From the NCBI RefSeq assembly GCF_030272615.1, contig NC_081413.1:165536580-165600579 (forward strand): a stretch of 64,000 nt of DNA. Reading direction: 5' to 3'. The translations under genes and the position numbers were made by a program. Of this stretch, positions 22,575 through 35,399 are shown piece by piece (position 1 is the first letter of the stretch; the number at the start of each line of letters is the position of its first letter). Source of the DNA: Cryptomeria japonica (Eukaryota > Streptophyta > Pinopsida > Cupressales > Cupressaceae). Below the pieces are notes generated by a model. It was not told the DNA's origin, made no database searches, and worked only from the letters and a program-made list of their open reading frames with translations.

Positions 22575-24112
22575 TTGTTTTTTTATTACACCTTATGGAT
22601 GCCCTACAACTCGTAATAGCCAACATACTTTGTTTTGGTGTAATGTATGATCATTATGGTAAAAAAATAGTTGACATGTGGATGATCCACAAGAAACTAT
22701 AAACATGTGGAGTTCTCAAGGGAAATGGTTTTCATACTTATGATTGTACAATATGTTTATCATTGTGAATATGATCGAAAAGGATGATAACTATGGACTA
22801 TATTCTTAGAGCATAAAATGTTATGAAGACCAATATTTTACAAGAGTAAGACTTTCTTGGACAACATTGAATCATCTTCTCAAAAATTTGTGATAGAAAA
22901 TTGGCAAGGTTCTACTAAATACCAAAATCTAAACCAAGATGAATGGGTAAGGTTTTTCTCAGTTATTTTAAATATTTCAATTGGACTAGTATATTCATGA
23001 TAGATTTGTCTAGAAGGAGGTAGATTATAAATGCAGTAATAGAATAATAATTAAGTATTCAAAATTGATTTAGAATATATGATAAATCATTTTAAATATA
23101 AAATAAAATTTGGTAAGTATGAAAGAATTTAAAATGGTAAATTAAAATAAGTATATATTATTAAATATATAATATCGTATGTATCTAGAGAAATATTTTT
23201 GGGAAAAAAAAATTACCATCAAAGAGAGGATAAATCTATGTTAGACTAATATAAGTATTACATCAATAAATTCAACTTTCTCCCTTCAATTTAACAACAT
23301 TGCTAATACATAACAATATTCAACTTGCAAAAGACATGATACAACTATCTATTATATCCAATTTATAAAGAATTGAATACATGAAACCACAAGTGGACTC
23401 ATCAAAACCAACTACCATGAAACCATGATAAGGAAAAAAAGCCAATGCCTTCATGTAATCATTAATGATTTCAAATCACTCCACGACATTAGTATCCTAA
23501 TTTTTCTTCCCTCTTAATGTCACTACAACTAATATTCCAGGTTATTGGAGGATATAATAAAATAAAAATTTCTCAAATATCTTCACGAGTGTCCAAGTGC
23601 CAATTGTCACTTTATGCCACCCCCCTTGTATGTCCCCATTAGTTATAATTGATATGAGATATTTCATGTGGGTTAGTTATGCAAATGTGCTTATGGGTTG
23701 TAGCTTGCATTTCCCCTTCTCCTTAGTCAATTACTCAAATTCAAACCCAAAAAATTATCCATGTCAAATAAGTGGGTGAGGGTTTTGGGTCTATCGAGAA
23801 ATCGTTTACTAACATGTTAGAGGTCTCATACAAGATAGAAACTAATGGTTCTTGGTTCATATTCCCAACCTAAGCTCCAACAAAAGGTGGCAACAAGATC
23901 AAAAGAAAAATAAACAAGGGACGAGTCTTTTTTGGAGGTTTTTGTGCTTCCTCAAACCTATGATGCTTCTATGTTCTTAATGCCCACCTCTAACCTAAAA
24001 AGAAATGTGTCAAAAGAATAAATAAATAATTGAAGGTTAAATAGGAACCACAAACCAATGGTTCTCAATTCCTATGAAAGCTTTAATGAAACAAAACAAG
24101 TTGATTGTCTGA
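22575..24112 (+). repeat. Segmental duplication, copy 2 (~1.5 kb)
   Basis: Partner of 20,093-21,640, about 2.48 kb downstream in the same orientation. The alignment covers ATGGATGCCCTACAACT, the ATAATTAAGTATTCAAAAT region, AAACCACAAGTGGA(C/T)TCATC and the terminal TGAAACAAAACAAGTTGATTG. It is interrupted by small indels. Confidence 0.8.
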
Positions 24113-25666
24113 GGATGAAGAAAAGGGAGAAATATGAAAAAAAAAGGAGAGAATGAATAGTAATGATGGTTTTGATAGTTCCTAGAACTGTTTGAACCTC
24201 CAACAAGTTCCTACTCCCCCTCTAAGCCTTGATGATTAGGGAAAAAAGATAAGGTATGGTAGAGGAGGTGAGAAGAATAAAATTCAAGACCAACTATTGT
24301 GAGTGCAAGAGGATAACTCATAGGCACCTTTTCTTATCTTCCTTTTTGCATCACCATTAAGGCTTGTAACCATCGGGTGTCTAACTCATAGGGCCTTCCA
24401 AGTTTTTTAATTCTTTTGGGCATGATTTGAAAGAAGGAAAGCAGTTTCCTATACTCATTTTAAGTTTGTAAACCCAATTTTTTTTCAAATGTCCATCCCT
24501 AGATCATGATTTTATACTTGTTATTATGGACACCTCTATAGATTCATTAATGCTCATGTATATGTACCTACATCCTCTTACACCCTTCTTGATCACCCTT
24601 TGATTTTTTAGATGAAGTATATAGATTGTTAAGCCTTATTTGTAAAGTCAAATCTTCTTCAATTTTCTCTTTTAAGACCTACATTTTTTTGTTATTTGCA
24701 ACTATAAAATAGGCTCCACGTTGTTGCAGTAATAAAGATTTATATTTTGCCTTCTCTCACTTTGAATGTGTTTTTCAAATCCTCTTACCTTCATATTTGC
24801 ACTAATTTTTCTATATTTTCCAGGCATGTATGTTATGTTAAATATTGTTTTAGAAGTTAATAGTGGAGAAATTTATCCCTCTTGGTGTATGTTAAAGCCT
24901 GACCTAAATGCAATTATCTAGGAACTAGCATAACAAGGAGTTGTGTGAGATTCTTTGGTACTATTGATTAACTCAATATATTGTAGTGGGTAGGAAGATA
25001 TTTTCAATCTAAATGCATTACCATACTTTCCCTTTTATGTATTAATTATCTCCTTCTCTCTCAAAGAATCAGTAGAATAGGATTATTTATAGGATTATTA
25101 AGTGATGGATGAACCAACACTACTGTGGGAATCTAGTTTGGATAGGAATTAGTCTTCTCTAGAAGTTTGATAGATCATATACAAGGTCGCACACCTTGAG
25201 ATCAATCCCATGTTTTACTAGAGTGTTGAAAAGTAGCTTCAACAAGGGTGCAATACTAAGGGATAACAATTTCCAACATGCTCAATAGGACTAAGTTTCA
25301 TGAGCATTACATAATCCACTAAAAGATTTTGTTGTGTTCTTCAATTGCCTTTTAGGGTAGTTTCTATAACACATGGAAACTCTACAATTCAAATCTACCA
25401 GTTCAAGCAATCTAGGTGCTTAAGGCTTTCAAATGGTCATTCTATTTGCATGTACACAATTTTCTAGTTGAGTGGACCTTACTACTTTTTTAAAATATTT
25501 TTTGAGTGATTTTCTAGCTTCCCTCATTCTTTGGTATGTCAAAATATTGAGGATAATATGTATTTGCCTCTTTATTATGTAAAAATACAAATTTATGTCC
25601 ATCATCAATCATATAAGATCAAAAATATTGTTATTTTCATCCCAAATCACCTTGCTCTAGTAAGTT
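24113..25666. other. Intergenic DNA, nothing recognised
   Basis: No domain, RNA gene or repeat border is visible. The short open frame ending in the 5' LTR of element A is chance sequence running into the LTR. Confidence 0.5.
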
Positions 25667-25671
25667 ATTAT

Positions 25672-26578
25672 TGTTGGAAATTGACACTCATTGGATTCGT
25701 TTTGTTGTCATTGATGGCAACAAGATCTGATGGAAGTCACAAACCGACACTAGGAGGCATATACCGGCAGATACCGGCATTGGAAGCATTCAGGGCTACA
25801 CCGGCACTGACATCAATACTTCTTTGGAGGTCGACATCAAAGGAGAATTTACTTAATAAATATTTTTGTAAATATTGTCAAGCTGACATTGAGTATCTCT
25901 TTGTAAATGTATTGTAAGCTGACATAAGACATATCATGTGTAATAGGTATATAAGTCAGACTGCTAGGTCAATTTATATATGACATAGATGATAGATATA
26001 TAGGTATAGCAAAATTATATGATGCGAAAATATATGTATGGAGATCATTTTTGTATACGAATTTTATATCATGCAATGATCTATAAATAGCTTGGAAAGC
26101 ACTCTTGGAGGAGAAGTAATACTGGTAGTCGTTCAAGTTTATGAACCGGTATAGAGTAGAACCAGAACCAAAACTCTATTTGGCATAGCAGATGCATTCT
26201 TGAGTTAATTTTCAGTAGTTTACTTTGGCAGAAAGCTTGTAGTCAGTGAGGCTCTTTAGTGATGAGCAGTATGCTCTAGGTAGTGTGCTTTCCTGCAAGT
26301 GCAGGCCCCTATTATATGTAATATCTTTTCATATGGCTAGTGAACTGATATTGTGGGTCACAAATCCCACCGTGTTTTTTCCCCATTAAGGTTTTCCACG
26401 TATAAATTATATGTGTTATGGTGTTCATTTGTGTGGATGGTTTATTTGCTTCTTGCTATATATTTATTTATTTACCGGTATATATATGCATGGTCTAGAA
26501 AGTTAAAAACTATTCATTATGGCATAACACTGATTCAGCACCCCCCCCCCCCCCCCTCAGTGTTCTTAGATCCCAACA
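25672..26578 (+). repeat. 5' LTR of element A
   Basis: Begins TGTTGGAAATTGACAC and ends TTAGATCCCAACA. It has a TATA box CTATAAATAG (26,081), a conserved R-like block ACCGTG...TTTCCCCATTAAGG...TTTTCCAC (about 26,370-26,400) and a C16 tract before the U5 end. It closely matches the right LTR, with scattered substitutions and indels including a 28-bp stretch (about 26,005) missing from the right copy. Confidence 0.95.
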
Positions 26579-26580
26579 AT

Positions 26581-26592
26581 TGATATCAGAGC
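26581..26592 (+). other. Primer-binding site of element A (initiator Met-tRNA)
   Basis: TGATATCAGAGC, two bases after the LTR end, differs by one base from the plant consensus TGGTATCAGAGC complementary to the 3' end of initiator Met-tRNA. Confidence 0.85.
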
Positions 26593-26652
26593 CTGGTACC
26601 TCGGAAGAAGTTTAATAGGTTGAGGAAGATCCTGAAACCAAAATCTTTGAAC

Positions 26653-27785
26653 ATGGATATGGAGAAGCAACTTGAGATGGATCTTGAGGATTATGATGTT
26701 GAAAGGATGAAGAACTTGAAATTGCAAGATGAATTGAATTATGCAAATGAATTCATTCTTATCCTAAAAGAAAGGTTATCATCTGCTCAAGCCAAGAGAA
26801 AAGAACTTCTACAACAACCAGATGATGAGGAGAAGAATGCTCTTAAGGAACAATGTTAGAAACTAAGTCAAGCAAACATGCTCATGAAAAATGAAATGCA
26901 AGATCTGACCATGAGGTTATCAAAATATATTGAGAACGGAAAGAAGATGGAAGATAATCTTACTATATCTTTGAAGAACAAGTTTGATGAATGTGGAAGA
27001 TTGACTCATGAGAATAATCTGTTGAGAACTGATTTGGCACACTCCCGGAACAATGAACAAGAACTTGAAAGACAAGTAACTACTCTAAGAGATGATCTGA
27101 CTACTGCAAGTGAGTATAAAGAAAATTTTAGGATCAGTACTGCACAGTTGGATGACTTCTTGAAAAGACAAAGACAGATTGATGACTCTAGAGGACCTGA
27201 ATTTGTACAAGGTGAAAGCTCTGCTACTACAAATGAAGATCAGACAACCAGTATGCAGAACTCATCAGAACAAAGGAAATCGGTAAGGAAATCTAATGCT
27301 TATAAATTCAATATGTTTTCTTTGCAATAAATTTGGGCATATGGCTAAACAATGTAGAAATAAGGCAAATCAAAACTATAATTCTATTCTCGATCAATGC
27401 ACAAACCACAAGAAATATGGTCATAGATCAGAAGATTGCAGAATGAATGTTAAATGTCATGCATGTGGAAAGTGGACATTTTTCTAATCATTATAGGTCA
27501 AGAAATAATATCGGATATGTCAAATCAATTCAGAAAAACAATGTTACATGCTATGCATGCAACAAAATAGGTCATATTGCTAAGTATTGCAAAAGAAAGA
27601 CTCAACTAGTTAATAATGATAAAGATAATGAGAAAGGAAAGCAGAAGGTAGATGAAATACAACAAGATCATAACAAGAGATGGGTTAGAAAATCTGAAGA
27701 ACAAAGTGGAGATGGATCTATACCGGCAACTCCATCGGCAAAACAGGGATTTCCTCCACCGGTAGGAAATTCCACCAGTAACTGA
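26653..27785 (+). pseudogene. Element A ORF1: coiled-coil, multi-zinc-knuckle Gag-like protein
   Basis: The first ATG in the conserved frame is at 26,653 (MDMEKQLEMDLEDYDVERMK). A long charged coiled coil runs to about 27,200, then a Ser/Thr/Gln linker, then an array of CCHC knuckles: CFLCNKFGHMAKQC (about 27,310), a degenerate CTNHKKYGHRSEDC, CHACGKVGHFSNHY with the last Cys lost, and CYACNKIGHIAKYC (about 27,550), followed by a Lys-rich tail ending at TGA 27,783-27,785. One internal stop (about 26,857) and two frameshifts (about 27,300 and 27,470) break it. Zinc knuckles bind RNA in Gag proteins; a role in packaging the element's RNA is inferred. Confidence 0.8.
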
Positions 27786-28145
27786 GGCATAAGCCTTAGG
27801 GGTTGGCAAAGTCATTGCTAAATTTTGTTTATTACCCTGGAAGAGATCTAAGGAGATCTAGAAAGAAATTTGGAGAATTGTGTTCATCATCGATGAAGGT
27901 TACCCTGATACACAACTGTGAAACCGACATCTGTAGGTTGTTGGTTAAGCATTTATTACAAAAAATTAAGGTTTTATTCACTAATAAAAGAGGGTAAGTG
28001 AATTCATTTTCACTCATCGAGCATTCAAGCAATCAGAGTGAAGTAAGGGCAAATTAAGAGTTAGCAAAGCATTGAGAAAGGATTTTGAGTAGTTATCTGA
28101 AGCACTCAATCCTCCACCGACATTCACTTTCAGGTACTTTTCAAA

Positions 28146-31097
28146 ATGGCATCAGGATCTTTAGCTCCTGCTTTTGTTGCAAATCCCACAATCGTCGAAG
28201 TCAAGGATAGGTTAAGGCCAGTCTTTAAGGAGGTTCCCGAAATTGCCAAAAAGGAAGACTCTACGGGAGCATTTTCTAGGGTTCCTGACAACGTAATGTA
28301 TGTTGAAGATGCGAAGGCATACATTCACTACACTCTTGAGGATTTGGACACCGAAGGCATCAAAATCATGTATCAATCAGTGATACTGGGAGACTCTGAA
28401 ACCATCAAACCATAATTCAAAGCAATTGAGGATCTAGGGTTAATCGATATTTTGTATTTATCGGAATTTAAGGATAAAGTTATCAGATACGTTCTAAGCA
28501 GGGTTCACAATGAATTCATTTGGTTAGATAGACCCTACATGATCACAAAGGAGGCAATACAAGCGGTCACTGGTTTACCCAGGGTCGGACAAGAACCTGG
28601 TAAGAAAATTTCCAACACAGAGGTCCAGAAACTCACCAGTTCTACACTTGATAACAGATCAATGAGGATAAGCACAATCACTGACACAGATATTGAGTTT
28701 GCAAGCATGATCATAGGATACAAGGTAACTCAATCCAACCGATTGAATTATGTTGCAAGTTCATGCATTCATGATGCATATCAGATGCTAAGGAATAATG
28801 TGAAGTAGATTTATGTGAATGGATGAGGAGTGAGTTGATGCTAAACCTTACTAAGATCAAAGGAACCAAGAAAGGCACTTTCCGATATGGAAACTTGATT
28901 GTTTGTTTAAAACTTTACTTCCTGAATGAGTTACCCGGTTTAGGAAAGAAGAATTGGGCTCATGACATACCGATAGGTATGCAAATCAAGATAGCTATCA
29001 CCAGTTTTGGTACCAATAGAGATGAGAAACTTTGCGGATATTTTAAGACATTTCAGGAAAACATGAGGCAAAGGGAAAGAATTTCAAAGAACATTGTGGA
29101 GAAGTATTTCACTGATATATGTTTCATGGTGAAAACTGATGAAACTCTCATGGAAGCAGTTGAACCCAGACAAATCTTGATTACTGAGCTTAGTTATGAG
29201 GTAGATGACAAAAATTTTGAACTCTATGCAAAAACATTGTTAGATTCCCCATTAGATGATAAAATAGAGCATTTCGGTACAACAGGAGAGAAGGCTCTTG
29301 AGGTAAAAAAATTAATTTAATAGGAAAAGAAGAGAAGAAAATAGAGAAAATTTATGCATATGTTCAAGATGTGATCCACAAGATAGACACTCAGTTGGGA
29401 TCTAAATCTAAACAAGCAGCTAAACTGACAGAGGTTGGTACTACAGAAGTGAAGAAGCCACAAGTTCACATTTCCCCAATCACTTCTAACTCTTATTATG
29501 AGGATCACGAACCTCTAGCTTTCATAAGGGTGCAAAGGAAGAATGTGGTAAAACCACTGGTAGAGCAACAAAAGGCAGAACCTAGGAGGAGACTTGTCAG
29601 AAAGACAACTCAACCTACTACACCTTTGCCACCGGTAAGGAAGCCTATATAGAAGAGGAAACCAATCTCATCAGCAACCACAAGCAAAAAGTAGAAGGGT
29701 GATGATACTGAAACTGGTAAGACAACAATGACCTATGCCGAACTTATTGATGAAATTACAAAAGATGGAATATTGAAGAATATATCAAAATACTATGAAG
29801 ATTTTGAAGAGAATGAGCAAAATGAATTAGAAGAGGGTATTTTATTGTATATAGACATCTATAAGAAAGGCTTAGTTTAAATTTTCAAGGAAATATATTT
29901 ATCCTTGTATAACAAACTTAAGGATAGAAGACTTGATGCTATCAAGAGGGATAGGGAAATCAAGGAAGTTGCACTTTTAGAATTGTGTGGTACTATAAAT
30001 AATGTAGAAATGAAAAGGTGTATAGACACTACAAATAGAACATTTTTTAGTAGTAAAAACTGACAAATAAGCTTATGATGGGAAGAGTAAATGAGGTGAT
30101 AAATGAGACAAGAAAGGGATTGACCAAATTCTTTCAAAAAAACCCAAACTTTCTCACATCTCAAGAAGAATTTTCAAAGGCAACATCTTCCACCATTCCT
30201 GACAAATCAAAAGGAAAGGGCATTTTGGGAAGTTCAACTCCAATTTTTGTACAACCACAACTGGAAGTTAAAGAGAGTGTACAGTATGTACCGGCACAAA
30301 CCAATTTTGAGTAAGGGAATGTACAGAACACTGGAAACGGTGTGGATGATACTCCACCGACAGTAACCGATACTACACCAAATGGCGAAGCCACCGGTAC
30401 AAAAGAGGTTGTGATGGACAAGGTAAAATCAACTGAGTCCATATCGGCAGGTAAAATTTATTCTTCGACAAGAGCTTTGGCAATTGACACTTCTCGGGTT
30501 GAGAAGAAATCAGTCTCTGAGTTGAGTCCAACAAAATTAATGATAGCCACTCAAAAATTACTAAAGGAAGGGACTGTAGATAAAGGGTTAATTGATCAAT
30601 CGGTCTCTATATTGCATAGACTAATGTCTGACTGTCAGATTGAGGATGGATCAAGCCCTTCCAATAAGCTCAAGACTCTAACAGAGCACATATCAAATAA
30701 TTTTCAATCTCTACGACAGATTGTAGACCAACAGGCCTTGGACAGTTTCTCAGCGGCAAAAAGAGCAGCTTTTGATCAGCTTATAGAAACGGGGAAGAAG
30801 AAAATAGAAGACAAAATTATCCATATTGAGGTTTGTTTAAAACAATGTACTAATATCTACAGAGTATGTTGTAATATGGGAAGTCTTACAGCTAATGTAG
30901 ATAGCAGATTGAAGGAGTTATATGACAAAATGGCTAATATTGTTAACTCTTTTGATGGATTAACTGCACTAACAACATCTATTGATGGACAAATTTTATC
31001 CTTTGAGAACCAACTTTTTTCTTTTGAGAAGGAGAAAGATAAATTCATAAGGAGAGTAAGAAATCTAAGAGGGTTGGTAAGCCATAGACTTGATTAA
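28146..31097 (+). pseudogene. Element A ORF2: conserved protein of unknown function, decayed
   Basis: ATG at 28,146 (MASGSLAPAF). The conserved N-terminal domain (about 28,290-29,300) has YVLSRVHNEFIWLD, ITKEAIQAVTGLP, KLTSST, IIGYKVTQSNR, FRYGNLIVCLKLYF, QERIS-type and EAVEPRQ motifs shared with elements B, C and F. A Lys/Pro-rich linker follows, then a helical C-terminal part (about 30,500-31,090) with HISNNFQSLRQIVDQQ and a final coiled coil. There is an early stop (28,413), a frameshift near 28,805 and further shifts near 29,320-30,060. I recognise no enzyme motif. It may be a capsid-like, envelope-like or accessory protein of a retroelement; none of these is supported directly. Confidence 0.75.
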
Positions 31098-31343
31098 TTG
31101 GGTGTTCACAAGAAAGAATGCATGGATATGTTAGCAAAACCCACATCGGAAGATATCTAGGAAAAGGAAACACTTGTCGACTTACTCAGTGGACTTGTAT
31201 CTATATCTGATACTTTCAAATCAGGCTAGGATACATACCTTCAGTTTCTACAAAAGGCATACCCAAAAATCCTAAAGATGACCCAGCTCCAGTGAAACTA
31301 ACCGTATTCTTTCAATTCTTTCACCGGTCTTTGGCATTAATGT

Positions 31344-31486
31344 CAAAGGGGGAGTATGTATATATGTCAAAAATATCAAAGAAAATTTTATCAGATGGAG
31401 TATATGGAGTGTATTGCTCAGGGGGAGCACACCGGCAGGGAATCCATTTTTTACATGAGTGTTGTCATCAATGCTAAGGGGGAGAT
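31344..31486 (+). other. Multiple polypurine tracts of element A
   Basis: Three purine tracts precede the 3' LTR: GTCAAAGGGGGAGTATG (about 31,345), CTCAGGGGGAGCAC (about 31,418) and CTAAGGGGGAGAT touching the LTR (31,476-31,485). Repeated tracts of this kind are a described signature of Sirevirus elements within Ty1/copia. The last is the probable plus-strand primer. Confidence 0.8.
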
Positions 31487-32380
31487 TGTTGGCAATTGAC
31501 ACTCATTGGATTCATTTTGTTGTCATTAATGGCAACAAGATCTGATTGAAGTCACAAACCAACACTAGGAGGCATATACCGACAAATACCAGCATTGGAA
31601 GCATTCAAGGATACACCAACACCGACACTGATACTGACATCAATACTTCTTTGGAAGCCGACATCAAAGGAGAATTTACTTAATAAATCTTTTTGTAAAT
31701 ATTGTCAAGCCGACATTGAATATCTCTTTGTAAATGTATTGTAAGTCGACATAAGGCATATCATGTGTAATAGGTATATAAGTCAGTCTACTAGGTCAAT
31801 TTATATATGACATAGATGATAGATATATAGGTATAGAAGAACTGTATGGAGATCATCTTTGTATGCGAATGTTATATCATGCAATGATCTGTAGATAGCT
31901 TGGAAAGCACTCTTGGAGGAGAACTAATACCGGTAGTAGTTCAAGTTTATGAACCGGTATAGAGAAGAACCAGAACCGGAACTCTATTTGGCATAGCAGA
32001 TGCATTACTAAGTTCATTTTCAGTAATTTACTTTGGCAAGAAGCTTGTAGTCAGTCAGGCTCTTTAGTGATGAGCAATATTCTCTAGGAAGTGTGCCTTC
32101 CTGCAAGTGCAAGCCCCTATTATATGTAATATCTTTTCATATGGCCAGTGAACTGATATTGTGGGTCACAAATCCTACCGTGGTTTTTCCTCATTAAGAT
32201 TTTCCATGTATAAATTATGTGTGTTATGGTGTTCATTTATGTGGATGGTTTATTTTCTTATTGCTATATGTCTATTTATTTACTGGTATATATATGCATG
32301 GTCTAGAAAGTTAAAAACTATTCATTCCAACAAAACACTGATTCGCCCCCCCTCTCTCTCAGTGTTCTTAGATCCCAACA
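31487..32380 (+). repeat. 3' LTR of element A
   Basis: Begins TGTTGGCAATTGACAC and ends GATCCCAACA, followed by ATTAT. It shares TATA box position, R-like block and the C-rich U5 segment (GATTCGCCCCCCCTCTCTC) with the left LTR. Confidence 0.95.
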
Positions 32381-32385
32381 ATTAT

Positions 32386-33279
32386 CACATTCCTAGTGCT
32401 TGCCTCCTTTCCTCCCCTACTCATCCTTCACGGTAGCCTACACATGCTTATTAGTAGCATCAAGATACTTATCTAATTCATAATCAACATATTTGTTCCC
32501 TCGTTGAATTAAAAAACATGAACAACCTGAAAAACATTTGTATTAAAGATATAATGTTGAGCTTCCAAGAATAATTTAGGATCATTGAATGAGACCAACA
32601 ATATAATTCTCAACAAGAGGAAATTTCTTTTCAAGATCATTTTCATCAACAATGGACAAAGACATAAAGAATACAACATGAGGAATGTCTTGCAAAGAAT
32701 ATTGTTGCTAAGGAAGAACAAAACAAGTGGTTGGCAGCTAGGGAGAAACAACTCATGTAAGAGACTAACCAATATCTCCCAAGCCTCATTCTAAGATTCC
32801 TATCTTCACAAGTCATCATGCCTTGCAAGAAAATGTACTCATGTAGACTCAACTTGTCTCACAAGGGAAACCCACTCATAATTCCTTTCTTGCTCAATAA
32901 ATTCAACAAACCTTTCAAGATCCCCTACAAAATTAATTCACCTGTCCTTCCACCATTTCACTTTTCAAAGGTGGGCCCATTATTCAACAAGTAAGGTGGT
33001 CTGATGAGAAATGAAGGGGGACATTTATGGGGAAAATAAAAGATGACTAGTTTGTTGTTGGTGACCCCTCATATATTTTGAAGACTAAAAATTTAAACTT
33101 GCTACAAGAGAAAAATAAGCAAAATTGACTAGGTTAATAGAACATTGAGGCAATGAGTGATAAGAGGGGGGAAAATAAATTCCCATTTTAAATAGAATCC
33201 CTTATTTTTATAACATTGGGGAGAGAGTATAGATGACTGCATCAATAAAAAACTCATAGCAGTAAGAATATAGCTTAAT
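32386..33279. other. Flanking DNA between elements A and B, nothing clear
   Basis: Short broken frames occur on both strands (for example minus strand 32,510-32,940) without a recognisable domain. They may be remnants of an older element. Confidence 0.4.
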
Positions 33280-33924
33280 GAGTTGGACAAGGGTTAGTTT
33301 CAATGATCTCTAAGGTAGAAAGATTTCCAATTTGATGATGGTTTTGATAAATTTTCATGTTCAAATGATATTTGTGGATCTTTAGATGAGGAGAAATTCA
33401 TACGCAGTGTCGATAAATCATGGAATTCAACCCATAGAGATGAAGTTTTAAAACATATGCTAGCCTATGATGATAAGCATGAGGGAGATGAAAAAATATC
33501 TAATGTTTTCCCTGATTTTGTTCCATTTTTAGAGTTTTAGGCTACAAATGATGTTGTTGTGCATGAGAGTGGCATAGATACTACTAAATATTAGGATAAA
33601 ATCACATAGTATGATGCTTTTTCAAATTTAGATGTGGAGGATGGATTGTGCCATAAGACTAAATATGTTGTATCCAATCATCAAGAAGAAGAGATTAAAA
33701 TAGACAAATAACATAAATAATTTAGTTCTTCATACGTGTCTCACATATCTAAGATCCATGTCAATGAGACATGCATTAGTACATATGACTATGAGGTATG
33801 TTAGTTTTCCACTACCCTAGAATGTGACAATGTTGACTACAAGGTTTTATTATAAGATAAAGATGTGTCCTTTTACATTGAGGATAATGTGCTTGAACTT
33901 GAATGTTTCACATGAGAATAGTAT
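33280..33924 (+). pseudogene. Left half of an old decayed reading frame interrupted by element B
   Basis: One plus-strand frame of about 215 codons (FDDGFDKFSCSNDICGSLDE near 33,345, then YDDKHEGDEKISNVFPDF) is coding-like in composition but has about ten stops, most being TAA, TAG or TGA where Gln or Arg codons would fit. It is cut at 33,924 by element B and continues in the same frame at 50,789. I do not recognise the protein; it may come from an older retroelement. Confidence 0.5.
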
Positions 33925-35185
33925 TGTTAGTCTCAACCGGTGCTGAGAGGGGAGGGGTGAATCAACACTTTACCAGTTTTATCCAATTAAAACTTTTAAC
34001 TTAAGTTATCATTAGCTTAACATTCATCAATATAAATAACTACTGCAGAAGAATAAGCATGCATGAAAAGATACACAGTGATACAAAGATTTATCTCATG
34101 GAAACCCAAATGGGGGAAAACCACGATGTGAGTAGAAACTCACAAAATTTGTACTCTTTTGGAGTACACACAGTGAGGAGCCATCCTTGTTAGGAGATTA
34201 CAAAGACACTGTTAGGTGCCACTTGGTTAAGGGGATTTTTCTAAGGCCTGTTAGTGCCTTTACCCTATTAAAGGTAGCCTTGTCAAAGGTCTTAAGATCA
34301 TCAATTAAGATGACACCCGGTTAAGAGATTTTTACAATGGGACCTATTAAAGTCCACCCTGTTAAGGGATTTTAGTTGCAATGGCTAGAGAGAAACGTAA
34401 AGATGATCTGTTGGAGTGGCTACTGATAGCTTGATCAGATCACACTAAAAAATCATACTATATTTGCATCAGTTGTGTCTTCTTTGCACAACACTGGTTT
34501 CCTGAATATACCTTTGGCTCTGCCCTCTGTCGATTTACTGATCCTCGGCTTTACACGTTGCCAGTCCTTTGTCACTCGGCTCTGCACTCTGTTATACTCC
34601 CCCTGTGTTCACTTTCACATTATCACAATTTGCATGAACAACAAATTTTTCAAGAATGAATTATGTGAATTTATTATCCTATCAATTTGTCGCCAACTTT
34701 CCCTCCAAAACATCCTATTCAAAATTCCCTTACCATGCCTTAAATCACTCTCCTAAAATCATTGTAATAATCTCTTTCAAGACAGTCGATCATGTCGATA
34801 AGTCCATCGGCTGACTAGAGAAGATAGTCGATTTAACTGAATGTTAACTGAACATTACCAGTCTGTCGGTTACAGACTCTACCGGTGTACCGATCAAAAT
34901 CTACCTAGCTGATTTTCTCCTATATACCAATCTATTCTCTTCTTAGCCAGTTGACCTCTTCTATGTCGGTCTACTCACTACTTGTCGGTTGACCTTGTGT
35001 GCATTAGTCTACTCACTGCTTTCCGATTGATCTCCTATGTACCGCTCTACTTCTTGCTTAGCCGGTTAATCTTGGTATACCGATCAACTTACTACCAATA
35101 GACTGTGAAGACTTGGGAAATGATGTTGCCAACAATGAAAACCATATCATTCACCAGTCATACAAAATGCACCAGAATGCCAACA
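33925..35185 (-). repeat. 3' LTR of element B
   Basis: In + orientation it begins TGTTAGTCTCAACCGGTGC and ends AATGCCAACA. It carries the shared segment GAGAGGGGAGGGGTGAATCA (the C-rich U5 motif on the minus strand) and GGAAACCCAAATGGG with AAAACCAC, the R-like block. It aligns along its length with the right LTR. Confidence 0.95.
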
Positions 35186-35197
35186 AACTCCCCCTTT
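35186..35197 (-). other. Polypurine tract of element B
   Basis: The minus strand reads GCCAAAGGGGGAGTT directly before the 3' LTR start TGTTGGC. Unlike A, C and F, the other tracts upstream are weak or absent. Confidence 0.8.
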
Positions 35198-35399
35198 GGC
35201 ATTGGTGGCAAATACTACAAAACTGTCTTGATTCTGGCCCCTGTAATTCACACTGTACAGGTCTCCAAAATTCTCCCTTTTTCCATCTATGGAAAAGACT
35301 ATACAAAAGAATTTATCAAAATAAAGAAAAAATATCCTTGAAAATTTTCTTTAGCTACTTTTATGGAGGATTCCCATGAAGATTTTACCTATTTCATGG

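Larger units (their letters stand above)
25667..32385 (+). mobile_element. Element A: complete pol-less Ty1/copia-type (Sirevirus-like) LTR element
   Basis: LTRs at 25,672-26,578 and 31,487-32,380 are flanked by a perfect 5-bp target-site duplication ATTAT (25,667-25,671 and 32,381-32,385). A primer-binding site for initiator Met-tRNA follows the left LTR and a purine tract precedes the right one. Between them lie ORF1 (coiled coil plus zinc knuckles) and ORF2 (unknown conserved protein), but no protease, integrase, reverse transcriptase or RNase H in any frame. The coding regions are damaged by stops and several frameshifts. It needs enzymes from another element to move. Confidence 0.92.

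Noticed and set aside
20093-24112. LTR pair of a short element
   Set aside because: No TG...CA ends, primer-binding site, purine tract or target-site duplication could be found at the borders; kept as a duplication only.
28146-31097. ORF2 of the A/B/C/F family as a plant mobile domain protein
   Set aside because: It lacks the PMD hallmarks seen at 6,606-8,552 (WGSA.LA.LYR, LLQ.W.WE), and its own conserved motifs differ.
34475-34756. 93-codon frame repeated at 50,053-50,334, suggesting a conserved small gene
   Set aside because: Both lie in the two LTRs of element B and are alike because LTRs are copies; the strand is opposite to the element and no domain is visible.
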